A stretch of 64,000 bases of DNA from positions 10,406,501-10,470,500 of the forward strand of contig NC_059399.1 in the NCBI RefSeq assembly GCF_905220565.1, written 5' to 3'. Source of the DNA: Melitaea cinxia (taxonomy: Eukaryota; Arthropoda; Insecta; Lepidoptera; Nymphalidae). Of the stretch, positions 44,903 to 55,466 are shown piece by piece. The position numbers were made by a program, and so were the translations under genes. Under the pieces are notes generated by a model. That model had not been told where the DNA came from and did not search any database. It was given only the letters and a program-made list of their open reading frames with translations. Position 1 is the first letter of the stretch; every line of letters begins with the position of its first letter.

Positions 44903-46063
44903 GAGCCATTTCACAATTTTACGCTCCGCAAGTTTAGGTAAATTTGGTCGCATCGCGCGAGTCGTACGAGCCTCGCGATCTTTGTGCTAGTAAGTATAGT
45001 GTGACAACCAAAAGATCATCTTGATCATTTTCTGATGTATAATAAAAATTATAACTATGGTATAAAATGTTTTTTACATAATTAATTTGTTAAAAATTTC
45101 AAGTATGTTATATAACAACAGTCAATAAATTTAAAATAAAAATAAAAAATCAATTTTATGAAACAAATTTTTTAAAATTGATTTAGTTTTTTCAGTTTAC
45201 GAATGAATCTAATATTTACGATATGAATAAAATAGCATTTTATGACATCGACACCGACAAACATATTAATTAACAAATAACAAGACAAACAGATTGAAAT
45301 TCCTATTTGTATTGATAATGTGAGAAAAGAAAATTAAATTATACATTTGTTTACAGAAATTATCATTATATTATTTTACAGTCATTTTCGTAATATGTTT
45401 ATTTTATTTATATTTTATTATAAAAGTATCAAATGCGGTTTATCCGCTATAACAACAGGCGATTGCCGCGTGTGAGCGAAAGAGACGGCTCCGCAGAATT
45501 TGGCGTGGACCTTACCTCTAAGAGCGCTAGCGCTCGACTGATTTACTGGGCTTGATGCGTGGTAATATATACTATCTTTTTATTATTTAATATAAAATGT
45601 ATTAAAAATGATTACATCTTTTAATTATTTTTTTTTTGTATTCCTTAATAATGTAAGTTTACTTTGTAAAGATAGTTCGTTAAAATTTCTTAGTTTTCTA
45701 AGAAAAATATCGCTTTTAAAATTGTACTTATTTGGAAAATATTCGTAACTTTAAATTTTTTTTATCGTTTAATAGAGATACAAATGGAATAAAAATCTGC
45801 GATAGTGCGCAACAAAATTATATTTCACATATTATGATATTTTTTAAAAATGGTTTCAACGTAGAGGTTATTGAAAAGTAGGACTTCAAAGTATACATTG
45901 CGACCGTTTACCCAGGGAGGAGGCTGATGAAAAGGTTAATAATTTTATACACTTAATATAAATCAAAATTCTGATCCGACTATGGACTACAACAAAGGTT
46001 GCTTTATTATATTTCAAAATATTACAATTTCGCGGATTGTTACCGATTTTTGTGAAATGGCTC
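44903..46063. mobile_element. TTAA-flanked DNA element (piggyBac-like MITE candidate)
   Basis: Inverted termini GAGCCATTTCACAA at 44903-44916 and TTGTGAAATGGCTC at 46050-46063, each immediately flanked by TTAA (44899-44902, 46064-46067), the target duplicated by piggyBac transposases. 1161 bp. Interior has no transposase frame but includes a GC-rich block (45448-45545) with the palindrome GAGCGCTAGCGCTC. Family assignment rests only on TTAA plus 14-bp inverted ends. Confidence 0.65.
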
Positions 46064-46191
46064 TTAAATAAATAGTATATACAATAAATAAACATATTTA
46101 AAAAAAAACATGTCTGAAAATTTGTACCTCGAATAATATTTTATGTTTATTTATATTATAGATAAATATGTTTGTCTTATACATATATATA

Positions 46192-47080
46192 TGTTGCAGT
46201 CAAAACTCCTAACCAGTCAAAAGTACTATTGACTAGCGAAATCAGTCAAAAGTACTTTTGACTGGACAAGTTGGTCAAAAGTGGTTTTGACTGAAAATTA
46301 TTGGTTATTAGTACTTTTGACTGCAAATTCGCGGTTAAAAATACTTTTGACTGACGCTCTCCGTCAAAAGTATTTTTAACTGCAAAAAAGCGTCAGTCAA
46401 AAGCACTATTAACTCGTTAGATGTGAATAAATTTAGTCAAATGATCCTGATAAACCATAATAAATTTATAGCCGCGATCTTTTTGCGACTTGGCAGCAGC
46501 TGTTCATTTCAGTGTGCAGGATCAGTTTCTAAACCTGACCCATCCTTTTCTTGCTTTTCTTCCTTTGGCATACTTCGCACATTGATAAATATATATTAAT
46601 CATTTCTTTCACAAACTCCAATGTGTTAAAGCGTTGTAGTCTACTGTACTGTAATGGTGTTTCCTTTTCATTAAATTTCGCGTCTTCCACATCCATTGCA
46701 AACTTTTAAAATTTTTCTTTTGTCATCACATTGAAATGACTATCTTTCATATCTTCCATCGCTAAAATTCTTTGCAAAAAGCCTTCTTTCTTTTCGTAGT
46801 CACTAATAATGAGTAATATAAAAGTTTATATGTGCGTTTGTCGTTATTTTTATCGACCACCTTAACTTTTTAAGAGTTTTGACTGATAAAACCAGTCAAA
46901 ACCACTTTTGACGGAATTATTTAGTCAAAAGTACTTTTAACCAGCTCCATTGGGCAAAAGTACTTTTAACTGTTATTTTAGTCAAAAGTATTATTGACTA
47001 AAGCAAACGGTCAAAAGTACTTCTGACTGATTTTGCTAGTCAATGGTGCTTTTGACTGGTTAAGAGTTTTGACTGCAACA
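46192..47080. mobile_element. Ginger-type DNA transposon with palindromic terminal arrays, internally deleted
   Basis: TGTTGCAGTCAAAACTC at the left and its inverse GAGTTTTGACTGCAACA at the right, flanked by TATA at 46188-46191 and 47081-47084 (4-bp target duplication). The first 70 bases of the termini match closely. Further in, both ends consist of 30-40-bp repeats, each centred on versions of the palindrome AGTCAAAAGTACTTTTGACT (46217-46420 and 46885-47060). The interior carries a remnant of an integrase-like transposase on the minus strand. TGT...ACA ends with a 4-bp duplication are described for Ginger elements. Confidence 0.78.
46440..46790 (-). pseudogene. Ginger integrase-like transposase fragment
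   Basis: Minus-strand reading shows FNEKETPLQYSRLQRFNTLE, then MINIYLSMCEVCQRKKSKK (the C-x2-C of the integrase zinc region), ILHTEMNSCCQV, and a degraded segment corresponding to the start of the catalytic core. Resembles the integrase of Ginger transposons and host KRBA2/SCAND3-type derivatives. Internal stops and loss of the catalytic core show it is dead. Confidence 0.65.
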
Positions 47081-47084
47081 TATA

Positions 47085-47412
47085 CAAATAAATAAAATTG
47101 GAGTGTCTGTTCGTGATGTTAATATAACCGCTTTTTACTAAATTCATATGGATGTTATACACGGTACATATACCAAAATAACATATTTTTATAATTTTTG
47201 TCTGTCTGTTTGTCTGTCTATCTTTGAAACGGATGGACCGACTTTGACGAGACTTTCACTGGTAGATAACTGATGTAAAAAGGAGTAACTTAGAACAGTT
47301 TAATTAAAACAGAACACTTTTATTTTAGATTTTTTATTATTTTATAACTGCTAACTGAACAATAACTATTTTAATAAATTCTACGCAGACGAAGTCGCGG
47401 GCACAGCTAGTG
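47085..47412 (+). mobile_element. Helitron-like element, uninterrupted copy
   Basis: AAATAAAATTGGAGTGTCTG start; CTTTGAAACGGATGGACCG; GCTAACTGAACAATAA; GC hairpin ACGCAGACGAAGTCGCGGGC and terminal ACAGCTAG followed by T. Same family as 21480-22243 and 61705-61975. It abuts the Ginger element's right target duplication. Confidence 0.65.
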
Positions 47413-48118
47413 TGTATATATATCTATTATTAGATATTAACTTAACTAAAGTTATCTTAAAGTTACTTGGATTTAAGCAGACGATATTGGCTCCGTAACC
47501 GATGAAGATCGATGGTTTCATTATGTAACTCTATCCCAGATACGATATTTTAAACTTGGTAAGACCTCCTTGATAGATTAGTTTTGCAAACTTAAAAATA
47601 TTATACGAGTTAAGTTGACTATGAACGCCATGGTTAATAAGAGAATATAAGTTTTAGGAATTAGACGACCGTTTTGTTGACTTTCCTTTTTTATGTTTTA
47701 TTTTTTTCGTTTCTGGTTGATTAAATTTGTTACGAATTTAAAATTTAAAGGCCCTCTAGAGAAAACCCGAATGTGATTGTACATGCTTGATTAAACGGTA
47801 ACAGTATTACCGTGTTGCGAAAATGCGGCGATACGAATTTTTACAACTCCAACATGAAATTAGGACGGTTAAAATTATGAAAGAATATGGAAAAAAAATA
47901 TTATTTTACGACCTGTTTTAGCTTTTAATTAATACATACGTGTCAATTAAATTTAAAACAAAGACAATTTTTATACTTAAATATCGTATTTTACCTACTC
48001 GCTATACATGTTATTATTTGAACGTTTTATAGTTATTTGTGTATCTCAACTATTTGAATAATATTAATATTAGTATGTAGACGTCGAGATACTTGAGTAA
48101 ATTACTTAAAATAATTAA
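47413..48118. other. AT-rich intronic DNA, nothing recognised
   Basis: No coding frame or element end. Confidence 0.4.
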
Positions 48119-48255
48119 TTGATCTGATTACAACTTTTGGAGTAATCTTTGACAATGCGTATTTACTCGACAATTTTTTTTGTCTACCTAAGTTGTATTA
48201 CTTGTCGATATAATTGAAGGCGGTTTTTCTTCGTTTGCGTGCAAACACAATTATA
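48119..48255 (+). repeat. CCGACTTC element, 3' end fragment
   Basis: GATCTGATTACAACTTTTGG through CTTGTCGATATAATTGAAGG and GTTTGCGTGCAAACACAATTATA equals the terminal monomer of 63093-63732. Truncated at its left. Confidence 0.7.
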
Positions 48256-48601
48256 ATACAAATAGAGCAAACGCATATTATGTATTACAAATTGACATTC
48301 GGCAAGTGAGCTGAACACCGTCTAATGAGCATTGTATACAATCACTTAGCTAGTGGCCATTAAGGAGTTTGGTTGAATAGGTCTAAGCAGACTAATTAAA
48401 AAGCTATGTCTACCAGGTATATTGAACTGTTCTGACGCATATAGTAGCCTGAATATTAATACAGGGATATTTTTTTAAATGTATAACAATATTCAGTAGC
48501 ATCAAATATTATGCTCAAATTTTTTATCTTTATATTTTATCAGTACCTTCTATATAATAAAAATAAATATTATAGATATTTAAATAGTTCTTTTGTTATA
48601 G
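48256..48601 (+). other. End of intron 3
   Basis: AT-rich intron ending in a TTTTGTTATAG acceptor at 48601. The acceptor tract is weak, but phase and protein content support it. Confidence 0.6.
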
Positions 48602-48735
48602 AATCTCCAGAATGGGGTCCAAAGCTCGTCTCTGATCGATCTTGGTATGGAGTAGGATCGACTCTAAGAGCAACTTGTGCTTCTCCTCCTGCGCATCCAC
48701 CAGCAAATCTTACCTTTGCACTTAATGGACTAGAA
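48602..48735 (+). CDS. beat: beat-like gene, coding exon 4 (second Ig domain, N half)
   Basis: Completes codon 150 and encodes residues 151-194. ESPEWGPKLVSDRSWYGVGS and TLRATCASPPAHPPANLTF place Cys175 in strand B of the second Ig-type domain, with an N-glycosylation sequon at Asn185 (NLT). Ends ALNGLE at donor GTAAGT (48736), phase 0. Confidence 0.9.
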
Positions 48736-49125
48736 GTAAGTTATACTGTTTATTCATTACAAAAATATATAAATACTAGTATACAATACATTTAAAAATC
48801 TAGTTAACACAACTATACAAAAGTTCCTCTAGGTACAGAATAAAGGCAAAAAATTTACAAACGTCCGACCTACAGATGCCAATAGGTTTGCAGAACAATG
48901 AAGCTGTACTTTTCTACTTCGCTTTGAGGGCGCCACAGTTTTTGCTGCCTACTGTGTAGGCGAGTCATTAATCACGAAGCAACTCTAACTAACATTAGCT
49001 TTTACTAAACAAGTCAATATCTATAACACACAATACAAGTCTATTTCAGGCAACAATATCTCCTACAAATAATACATTCTACCTAAAGTTATTATTTCCT
49101 TATTCATTTTTGTCTTCTATCTCAG
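48736..49125 (+). other. Intron 4 of the beat-like gene
   Basis: 390 bases from GTAAGT to TCTATCTCAG. Nothing else seen. Confidence 0.75.
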
Positions 49126-49543
49126 ATCGATATGGAATCGTTTGTGCACGAGTTACCGGATTGGTTTAAATGGGATCCTCCGCCGAAATCAGAAACGACC
49201 ACGACTGAGCAGCCCGAAGACGATATCAATTTCAACATATTCCATGATGAAAGTAATATTCAGTATTTGGACGAGTCATATATAAGTCTTCATAAAGAGG
49301 AAATCCGACGACCTCCAAAAGAGGAAACAAAGATAGTATTAGAAAGATCGGGACCCGATAACAGATTGCCATCTGTAGGCGAAGTTTTATTTGTAGTTCG
49401 TAACGAAGCATTTGTACGAGGCAGTCTGAGATTGACCTGCATAGCAAGTATATACAACCTGTATGCGGCACGCTCCGAACTAATTTTCGATATGGAGCAG
49501 CCAGAAGTTGCTTCGGTGTTGGGAGTCCGTAATAGTGCTATAG
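49126..49543 (+). CDS. beat: beat-like gene, coding exon 5 (second Ig domain, C half, with acidic insert)
   Basis: Residues 195-333 plus one base. After IDMESFVHELPDWFKWDPPP comes a long charged stretch (about residues 211-276, rich in Glu, Asp, Pro and Thr) before VLFVVRNEAFVRGSLRLTC with Cys299 and IASIYNLYAARSEL, the usual end of Beat domain 2. Cys175 and Cys299 are therefore 124 residues apart, wider than a typical Ig domain, because of the insert. Donor GTAAGT at 49544, phase 1. Confidence 0.88.
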
Positions 49544-49709
49544 GTAAGTGTTATTAAATTTAGCAAAGTTTACAACGTAAAGTTACTGTCCGATAACAAA
49601 TTACCACCTACAAAATTATAAATTGTTCTTAGAAGTACTATAAGAGTAATCATAGTCTATTTACTAGACTTATATAACCCATAAATAATATGAAAAAATA
49701 TTGTTTCAG

Positions 49710-49771
49710 GTTCATACGGATTTTGGCGTTTTTTATCTCTTATATCCTTACTTTTATACAGTATTCGGTAG
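49710..49771 (+). CDS. beat: beat-like gene, terminal coding exon 6 (hydrophobic tail)
   Basis: Acceptor TTGTTTCAG at 49709, phase 1 as required. Reads GSYGFWRFLSLISLLLYSIR then TAG at 49769-49771 (residues 334-353). A short hydrophobic C-terminus after small residues (NSAIGSYG) resembles a GPI-attachment signal, so the protein may be membrane-tethered. The exon is short and could be one of several alternative ends. Confidence 0.7.
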
Positions 49772-51735
49772 TTCTTTAAAATGTAGTTTAACTAAGTTTT
49801 ACACATTAAGACTTAAATCATTTCTTTTAAACTTTTACATTGTACAAATTCATATTACATATCTAAGTAGATATTGTCTTCTTGTTCATTTATGGTTAAA
49901 GTAATTATGAAAATTGTAAATAAGATAGTTTTAGGTCTAAATGGCCAAACTTAATGTATTGCACTAAACGATAATTAGTATGTAACCTATTTATGTAACT
50001 AGTAGGTGCCTAAGAAAATGTGATGTACAATATATATATATATATATTATTATTTTCACTTATCAAGATACGATACAACGTGTCTATAAAATTTATTGAT
50101 CATATAAAAATATTATAAATTAAATTAAAAGCTCATAAAATTGTAAAATTTAAAAAATAGGTTACCTATCTTAGACATGTAACCTTGTCAAAGACTGATT
50201 AACTTACTCATAAAATCAAAAGTTCGGAAACAATTAATTTTATCCTATATGCATTTATTATAATATTAGTTAGTAATGATACAATTATAAAGATATAAAA
50301 TACCTTTATAGTTAATGTTATACTAAATTGATTTGTATATTCCATTAATACATTTTGTAGAAAAAAGGTTTGTTAAGAAAATAAATATACGGATACCTAC
50401 ATTAATGTTTGTAGACATATAAATGTTTATATCTAACTGTGTGCATTAGATTTGTTCATAATCTGGATACAGAGCTATGTGCATAGAGAATATAGGCTAA
50501 AGATATTTCTTCCATGTCCCGAATAACGGTAGCAGTTTGTCTCAAGTTTCTCAAGTTTGAAAATTTCCTTTAAGAACGTGTTCATATTATAGTTCAGTTA
50601 TAGTTTATAAATAAAAACATAAGTTCATATGTATTTAAAAATATCATAAAACACAATATTTAATGAAATAAAATAGTCTGAAAATTGATAAAGATGCCAA
50701 AGTAAATGAAACTTTTATTCGTATTCTTAGCTCAGCAACAGACGAGGTAATGAGATGGGACACGATGCTATGCGAAAGTATCCAACAGTTATTGCACCGA
50801 ACATATATCCTACGCTGCCGTTATAATTCACGTCGTGAACTTTAGGAATCCGTAGCTAAAAACCTTTCTATTAAGATTCCATTGCCCGTCCGTGCATCAA
50901 AGGGCTGTTTCTTGAAGATCGTAATAGGTAAACATTTGAAATTTTGTTAAAATATGTGATACTATAGCTACAAATATGGCAAATCTAAAACAAAACAATG
51001 TACAATCATAAAGGCATAGTATGATACCGTGTATTCAAGTTATTTTAAGTATTATTATTTATTTTTAAAAAATATGCAATGCTGTACAATGTTACGGTAT
51101 CCATGTCCTCGAGCCCGATTCGCACTTGGCCAGTTTATCGTGTCGTGTCGCTTCTCGTTTTTTGTCGCTTACTTTGGATAACGGGTATCAAAGTTTATTA
51201 AAGGTGTAATTAATAGGCCAGTACTCCGGCTAAAATGTTAAAACACACCACAAATACATAAATTCTATAAACAATTTACCACTATTTTATTAAAATGACT
51301 TAGAATATTTTAACTACTTTAAAAGATAATTAAAGACAAATTATTTATAATATTTAATGAATAAATCAGTAACATAAAATTTATCAAAATTCTAAGTAAT
51401 CGTGTCATTGGTGTAATTTGAAATTAAAGAAAAAAAAAAAAGAAATGTATCGAAGTTACGAAAAATAGAATAAAAATGTTGGTATTTGGTATTGTTTTAT
51501 TTAAAAAAACTTATGTATATTTGTAAACGTATTTATTTGAATAAGGATTTATATCATGTCTCTAAAACCACCTTCCCAAATAGTGCATTAGAACAAACAT
51601 TTAGAATAAACTTGATTACCACAAATAAACTTATAAGGAGTTAACCTTAATAGACGCTGTCGTAGACCTTTTTATAACTTTTAATGAAAATCAATTTTGT
51701 CATGAATAAGTTTTTGGGTATGTTTATCCGTTTAT
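49772..51735 (+). other. Probable 3' UTR and downstream AT-rich DNA
   Basis: AATAAA occurs at 50380-50385 and near 50609 and may serve as poly(A) signals for the beat-like gene. The less AT-rich segment 50730-50930 is unidentified. No other gene recognised. Confidence 0.45.
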
Positions 51736-51960
51736 GCAGCGTACCCAACGGAAGCTTTTAAAAAAGTATATTTTTCCCGTTTTCTTAATATTTCTTATTT
51801 ATGCTCAGCTCTTATTGGTCGTTGGGTGGTGTTATATAGCCTTAAGCCTTCCTCGGTGAATGGACTATTTAACATAAAAATACTTTTTCAATCCAAGCCA
51901 GCAGTTCCTGAGAGTAACGTGTTTAACAAACAAAATGTTCAGCTTTTTAATATTAGATAC
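51736..51960 (+). repeat. Interspersed lepidopteran repeat fragment
   Basis: TCAGCTCTTATTGGTCGTTGG, GTTATATAGCCTTAAGCC, TTCCTCGGTGAATGGACTATT and CAGTTCCTGAGAGTAACG form a word order I recognise from a common lepidopteran repeat. Only one copy in the window, so support is from memory. Confidence 0.4.
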
Positions 51961-52987
51961 AACAATATAAGTAGATAGAAGAGATAATGCTATAATAAAT
52001 TTCTTTTGAACTGCAATAAATCAGATATCATTGAGATATATAGGTACAATCTACTAATGTAATACTTGTTGGAAATAATAATAATTATTATAAATGATTG
52101 TTTTTAATAATATATAAATATATAATTGAAATACAAACAAATTAATCGATGAAACTCATGTTATGTTACGTTTACATATTACTTTCGTATGTGGAATCGA
52201 ACTTACATATAAAGCCTTTAACATTTTATGAAAATATTGTTGAGTATTTGCTGAACTACAAACAGCTTTACATTTAGTAATAATTTAACACTGTTTCTAC
52301 ATAAATCATTCAATACCCTGGCGTCAGACTGTTGCTTGCTATCTTTTGACATTTTTATATGTATATCACACAGAAGATAATAAATTGAATTTTGTATCTT
52401 CTTTAGATACCTTCAGAATAAGCACGATAGTGTATTCAAAATTGCGTTAAAGTAAAAGGTAAAATGCACAGAAAACATGCAATTTATTCGTGCTTTATAA
52501 AATAAGAAAAATCTACTACATATCACCACTGTGTACTGTGTATGGAAGGACTGCGGTCCGAAATTTTCTTTCGATTTGACATACTGTGAAACACAAATGA
52601 GAAAATAAAACATTACAAGTGCACGTAAACAAATAAACTATCGACTTTTTTATTCGTGGAAGGTACTTTATTCGTGTTTATATTTAGATTATGTATCAGA
52701 GAAAATTACTTAGTATATAACACCAAATAACAGTAACCTATTTGACTATTTTCGATACATGCACGACATTCACTTTACGTTTCATGTTTGCATTGTTTCA
52801 AAAACCTATGCTCTATATATGATTACTACTGTATCTACGATATTGTAGAAGCGTAGTTTAGAAACACGAATAATCACTTACTATCGAACACGATATGACT
52901 GCGATTGTGTTCGTATATAAACTAATCATACATCATATTTCATCAACCAAACTAATTTCTATACGGTGCTAAAGAAAAATTATACTA
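51961..52987. other. AT-rich DNA, nothing recognised
   Basis: No coding frame or element. Confidence 0.45.
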
Positions 52988-53275
52988 TTTTTTTTTATAT
53001 CACTAGTTCGGCAAACAAGCGTACGGCTCACCTGATGGTAAGAGATTACCGTAGCTTATAGACGCCTACAACACCAGAAGCATCGCAAACGCGTTGCCGA
53101 CCCAATCCCCAATCCCCCCAGGAGCTCTGGTCACCTTACTCACCAACAGGAACACAATACTGCTTGAAAACAGTATTATTTAGCTGTGGTCTTCTGTAAG
53201 GTCGAGGTGCTACCCCAGTCGGGCTCGTCCAGGTTTTGAGCAGGAAATTCCTGCTGTGCCCTACCTCAGAGACTA
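52988..53275 (-). mobile_element. Poly(A)-tailed interspersed repeat, complete-looking copy
   Basis: Same start (T-run, ATATCACTAGTTCGGCAAAC) and end (GTGCCCTACCTCAGAG) as 31484-31770, with about 5-10 per cent differences by eye. Minus orientation by its tail. Confidence 0.8.
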
Positions 53276-54210
53276 TTTGTTGTAATATCCGTACATATAA
53301 TATATAACAATACGTTATGAAACAGGAAAAATTATTCTTTTATCAAAAAATTAAAATTTTATCTAGTTCTGCATTTTTTGTAGGTGTATCAAACAAAATG
53401 TAGTCAAACATAATCAATAAAGCATAACAGAAAAAGTACTTTTCATATCTGAATTATTTAAATGGCATCACATGACATCTTTCTTTTAAAAAAAAATCAT
53501 TGAAATCGGTTCATCCCGTCAAAAGTTCCGAGGTAACATATATAAAAAAAATAGAGTCGAATTGAGAACCTCTTCATGTTTTTTCAAAAGTTAATAAACG
53601 TGTGACAATTTTATTTAAGTAATGAGACTCATTTGTCTTTAATTTTTACTGCACAAGCTTAGTAGGTAAATATCAGAAGAAATTTTTATACGGCACAAGC
53701 CTTCTCCAGGCTTTTTTATTTTAGAGTTTATATTTAATTCGCTATATTTTTTGAATAACGTAAAGTACAAAATATTTTAATTCTTTCTATCATAAAGCAT
53801 TTAGACGCTGAAAACAATTTTGAGATTTTTAACTTTAATCTGAACTCGATAGATGTACATATGTTTTATAAAGTACTGTGTCATGTTCGTTAGCAGACTA
53901 TTCCATTAGTCTCTCGCTGGTTGATTGAGCAAAATCTTTCATTCAATAAAACCAATACCCACTTCCTCTCTCGAGACCGATCAATAATTCTTTCCCCAAC
54001 TCCCGAATTCCTTAAAAGTTCAAGTAACTTACTAATTTTGTTCCATGATTAAATGGCTTACTTTATTTCAATTAATTAAAAGTAAAGAAAAATAAAAGTA
54101 ATACCTTTTAATGTTATAAAGGTATTGTCTTTTGTTACAGTAAAAGAGAAATATGGGAATTCAAGCGATCAGGAAACTAAAATTAATTGTCAACATTTAT
54201 TCTTTTTTTA
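53276..54210. other. AT-rich DNA with one short CCGACTTC-element fragment
   Basis: 53485-53585 (TTGAAATCGGTTCATCCCGTC ... GAATTGAGAACCTC) is a minus-strand fragment of the CCGACTTC element. The rest is unremarkable. Confidence 0.5.
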
Positions 54211-54440
54211 ACCGATTTCAAAAAAAGGAGGAAGTTACTCAATTCGACCGTATATATATTTTTTTTTATGTATGTTCGGGGATAACTTCTTCGTTTATGA
54301 ACCGATTTTGATAATTCTTTTTTTGTTGGAAAGGAGATATCCATAGTTTGGTACCATGATAAGGAAACCAGGATCTGATGATAGGATCCCAGAGGAATCG
54401 AGGGAAACTTTCAAAAATCGTAAGGGTGAGTAGTAAATTT
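54211..54440 (+). repeat. CCGACTTC element, left part of the short form
   Basis: Begins AACCGATTTCAAAAAAAGG and reaches GGATCCCAGAGGAATCGAGG before passing into the 130-bp array. Lacks the first monomer, as at 21706. Confidence 0.65.
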
Positions 54441-54499
54441 AATCATGTTTTCATTAAGTACTATAAAGCACTACTATTTAATAAAGGTCTGGAGTTGAT

Positions 54500-55019
54500 C
54501 TGATGATGGAGAAGAAAGATAGTAGAAGGAACTCCTCAACAATTTATAGCAATTACCTGGTTTTTGAACTTAATTCGTTTCTATTGATGAGAACTTTGCA
54601 CCTGTATGAGTTATAAGTGCCATTACAGTCTGATGATGGAGACAAAAGATAGTCGAGGGAACTCTTTAACGATTTATAGCAATTACCTGCTGTTTGAACT
54701 TAATTCGTTTCTATTGATGAGAACTTTGCATATGTATGAGTTATAAGTGCCATTTCAGTCTGATGATGGAGACGAAAGATAGTCGAGGGAACTCTTCAAC
54801 GACTTATAGCAATTACCTGCTGTTTGAACTTAATTTGTTTCTATTGATGAGAACTTTGCACCTATATGAGTTACAAGTGCCATTACAGTCTGATGATGGA
54901 GACGAAAGATAGTCGAGGGAACTTTTCAACGATTTATAGCATCTGTGTCGCAGGACCAGGTTTGATGATGGAGCCCATAAACACTCGAGGGAATTTCTCA
55001 ACAATTTACAGCAGTTACC
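54500..55019 (+). repeat. Tandem array with exact 130-bp period
   Basis: CTGATGATGGAGA begins at 54500, 54630, 54760 and 54890: three complete units, a shortened fourth, and a diverged partial unit from about 54960. Units share ACAATTTATAGCAATTACCTG and CTATTGATGAGAACTTTGCA. The unit start is related to the GATCTGATGATGGGATCCCAG word of the adjoining CCGACTTC element, so the array probably grew from it. Confidence 0.9.
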
Positions 55020-55034
55020 TTTTGCTGTTTGACG

Positions 55035-55257
55035 ACCGCTTTGATATAATGGTGCATGTGCCGTGTCGGCGGCGCCTAAACACCGACGGTCGCGGGTTCT
55101 ATTCCCGCTCGGAGTGGATATTTATGTTTATACAAATATTTATTTTCGGTTTAGTTGTTAATCCTTGTGGTTCTCCCAACCTAGCCTCAGAGAACACGCT
55201 AGGCTGTCAGTCCCGGTTGTTATTACGTACACCTGATAGCGAACTTTACTGATAGTA
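55035..55257 (+). mobile_element. SINE with alternative head, 3'-shortened
   Basis: Head ACCGCTTTGATATAATGGTGC and B-box-like CGGGTTCTATTCCCGC, then GTGGTTCTCCCAACC and TGTACACCTGATAGCG-like body. It stops at TACTGATAGTATG and is directly followed by another SINE head. Confidence 0.65.
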
Positions 55258-55450
55258 TGTCGACGCGTTAGCGCAGCGGTCACAGCACCGGCTGTTGCGC
55301 TGGCGTTAGTGGGTTCAATCTCCGCGCACGACAGATATTTGTATTGGCCATATAGATGTTTGTCATTGTCTGGGTGTTTGTGCTTGTGTATTGTGTATGT
55401 TTCCGGTCCCCCGACACAAGAGAAAAAGCATCCTTGTTAGGTCTACCCAT
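55258..55450 (+). mobile_element. SINE with Metulj-like head and different tail
   Basis: Head TCGACGCGTTAGCGCAGCGG (A box) and GTGGGTTCAATCTCCGC (B-box region). After the GTCTGGGTGTTTGTG block it diverges to CCGGTCCCCCGACACAAGAG and CATCCTTGTTAGGTCTACC instead of the usual body. Confidence 0.65.
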
Positions 55451-55466
55451 CACTAAAAATAGTAAA

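Noticed and set aside
45430..45560. GC-rich block as a CpG-island promoter
   Set aside because: It lies inside the TTAA-flanked element and no exon follows; more likely transposon content.
46200..47070. Regularly spaced palindromic repeats resembling a CRISPR array
   Set aside because: Repeats are self-complementary, vary in sequence, occur in inverted sets at both ends of one element, and have short spacers of uneven length; the genome is eukaryotic. The Ginger-type ends explain them.
54500..55019. 130-bp repeats as a possible CRISPR-like or protein-coding repeat
   Set aside because: The repeat is contiguous with no spacers, and no frame stays open through consecutive units.
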